64,000 bases of DNA, from the NCBI GenBank assembly GCA_944388965.1, contig CALXKL010000001.1, positions 248,001 through 312,000 of the forward strand. The letters run 5' to 3'. This stretch comes from an uncultured Spirochaetales bacterium (lineage in GTDB: Bacteria > Spirochaetota > Spirochaetia > Sphaerochaetales > Sphaerochaetaceae). The notes under the pieces were generated by a model. The model searched no databases and had not been told where the DNA came from. It worked only from the letters and a program-made list of their open reading frames with translations. The position numbers and the translations under genes are program-made. Positions 63,291 through 64,000 of the stretch are shown one piece after another. Position 1 is the stretch's first letter. Each line of letters opens with the position of its first letter.

Positions 63291-64000
63291 GTGAAGAGGG
63301 CCACATGGGACAGGTAGTCCATCAAGGTCGTCTCCTCGCCGCAGGTGGTCTCGTAATCATGTACCGACTGCCTGAGCTCGGCCAGGTTGTCCAGCCTGTC
63401 CTGCGCTCCTTCCGTCCTGAGCATGCGCTCGTAGCCGCTTCGCTCCAGCACTTCGCCCAGCAGTTCGGAGACCTGACGGCCATCGTTTCGGTCGAAGGAA
63501 TGCACGAGGTCGACGAATCCGGCTGCACCGGTACCCTTGAAGAGAGACTGTCCTAGATTCGCCTCAAGGGCCTCGAAGAGAGAGCATGAATGCGCTATGG
63601 CATACTCCTCCAGAGCCTCCATTCTACGCCGTCCGATGTTTCGCCGTGGCGTGTTGACGACGCGCCGGAAGGACATGTCGTCCCGGTATGCGACCATTCT
63701 CAGGTAGCATAGCGCATCCTTGACCTCCCTGCGGCTGAAGAAACGTATTCCGCTGTAGACCGCATATGGGATCTTCGCCTGGATCAGTACCATCTCGAGA
63801 GAGCGGGTGACATAATGTGCCCGATAGAGGACCGTGATGTCCCTGAGCGCGCACCCCTTCATGTGCATGTCCTTGATGCAGCCGCATATCCAGGCGGCCT
63901 CGTCCTCCTGGCTTGCCGCATAGTGGCAGACCACGGGTGCTCCGCTCGACAGTGTGGGGATGATGTCCTTCGCGATTCTGTCGACGTTGTGGGAGATGAG
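63291..64000 (-). pseudogene. 5' part of a UvrD/PcrA-type helicase gene (partial, runs off the window)
   Basis: An open minus-strand frame from the right edge encodes the 2A/2B-domain part of a UvrD-family helicase (ITVLYRAHYVTRSLEMVLIQ, YAVYSGIRFFSRREVKDALCYLR, RVVNTPRRNIG). It reaches HVALFT at 63291 and then runs into the element, adding about 22 foreign residues before a stop at 63224-63226. The truncated product lacks motifs V and VI. The true start and Walker A lie beyond the window. Confidence 0.9.

Overview
The window is a gene-dense, high-GC bacterial chromosome segment. The gene mix points to a spirochaete of the Sphaerochaeta/Treponema type. Diderm traits (a PlpD-type patatin/beta-barrel protein, outer-membrane-like proteins, several lipoproteins) sit beside genes usually seen in Firmicutes (CdaA/YbbR, a YolD-Y-family polymerase pair, ANTAR regulator, type III glutamine synthetase, BioMNY). 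The taxonomic call is inference from gene content only. No rRNA, tRNA or CRISPR array was recognised.

Layout. 1-1.4 kb: end of an unknown gene, an FmdB-type zinc ribbon and trpS. 1.5-5.1 kb: an AT-richer island of four secreted, probably beta-sandwich proteins behind a consensus promoter and a repeat array. 5.2-13.4 kb: PD-(D/E)XK nuclease, alpha/beta hydrolase, YihY/BrkB membrane protein, GT4 glycosyltransferase, MFS transporter and FtsH. 13.5-23.4 kb: lipoproteins and envelope proteins around a YolD/Y-polymerase pair and PepT. 23.5-39 kb: M16C protease, glpK, then cdaA-cdaR-acpS-truA-UDG-like-priA, def-fmt, patatin, a radical SAM protein and a two-subunit class I fumarase. 39-44.3 kb: ArsR, HMA protein and Zn/Cd P1B-ATPase, a GNAT protein and a two-component system. 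44.3-50.5 kb: a divergent glutamyl-tRNA reductase-like protein, a triple PepSY protein, the biotin ECF transporter bioMN-bioY with two BirA operators, and pyrG. 50.5-59.6 kb: nitrogen assimilation. A four-gene minus-strand operon (amidotransferase, FMN/Fe-S glutamate synthase core, GXGXG protein, AsnB) diverges from glnA, an ANTAR antiterminator gene and glnN. 59.6-64 kb: a candidate type I toxin-antitoxin locus, an orphan ABC substrate-binding protein, and a UvrD/PcrA helicase gene split by a TnpB-only IS200/IS605-type element.

How it works together. pyrG, the glutamate-synthase operon and glnA each have a good sigma70 promoter followed within about 10 nt by an intrinsic terminator and only then the ribosome binding site, so they look attenuated. 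An ANTAR RNA-binding antiterminator encoded right after glnA is the natural candidate regulator for the two nitrogen leaders. Many monocistronic or first genes instead have a TANNNT box 6-7 nt before the ATG and no Shine-Dalgarno, which suggests leaderless mRNAs.

Most striking observations. (1) The TnpB element (61873-63290) sits in the helicase gene so that precise removal restores the reading frame. (2) A compact locus at 59735-60053 has a 35-residue hydrophobic peptide, a possible SD-sequestering leader and a convergent antisense promoter with its own terminator. (3) The ANTAR-linked nitrogen leaders share a GAGAGTG loop sequence.
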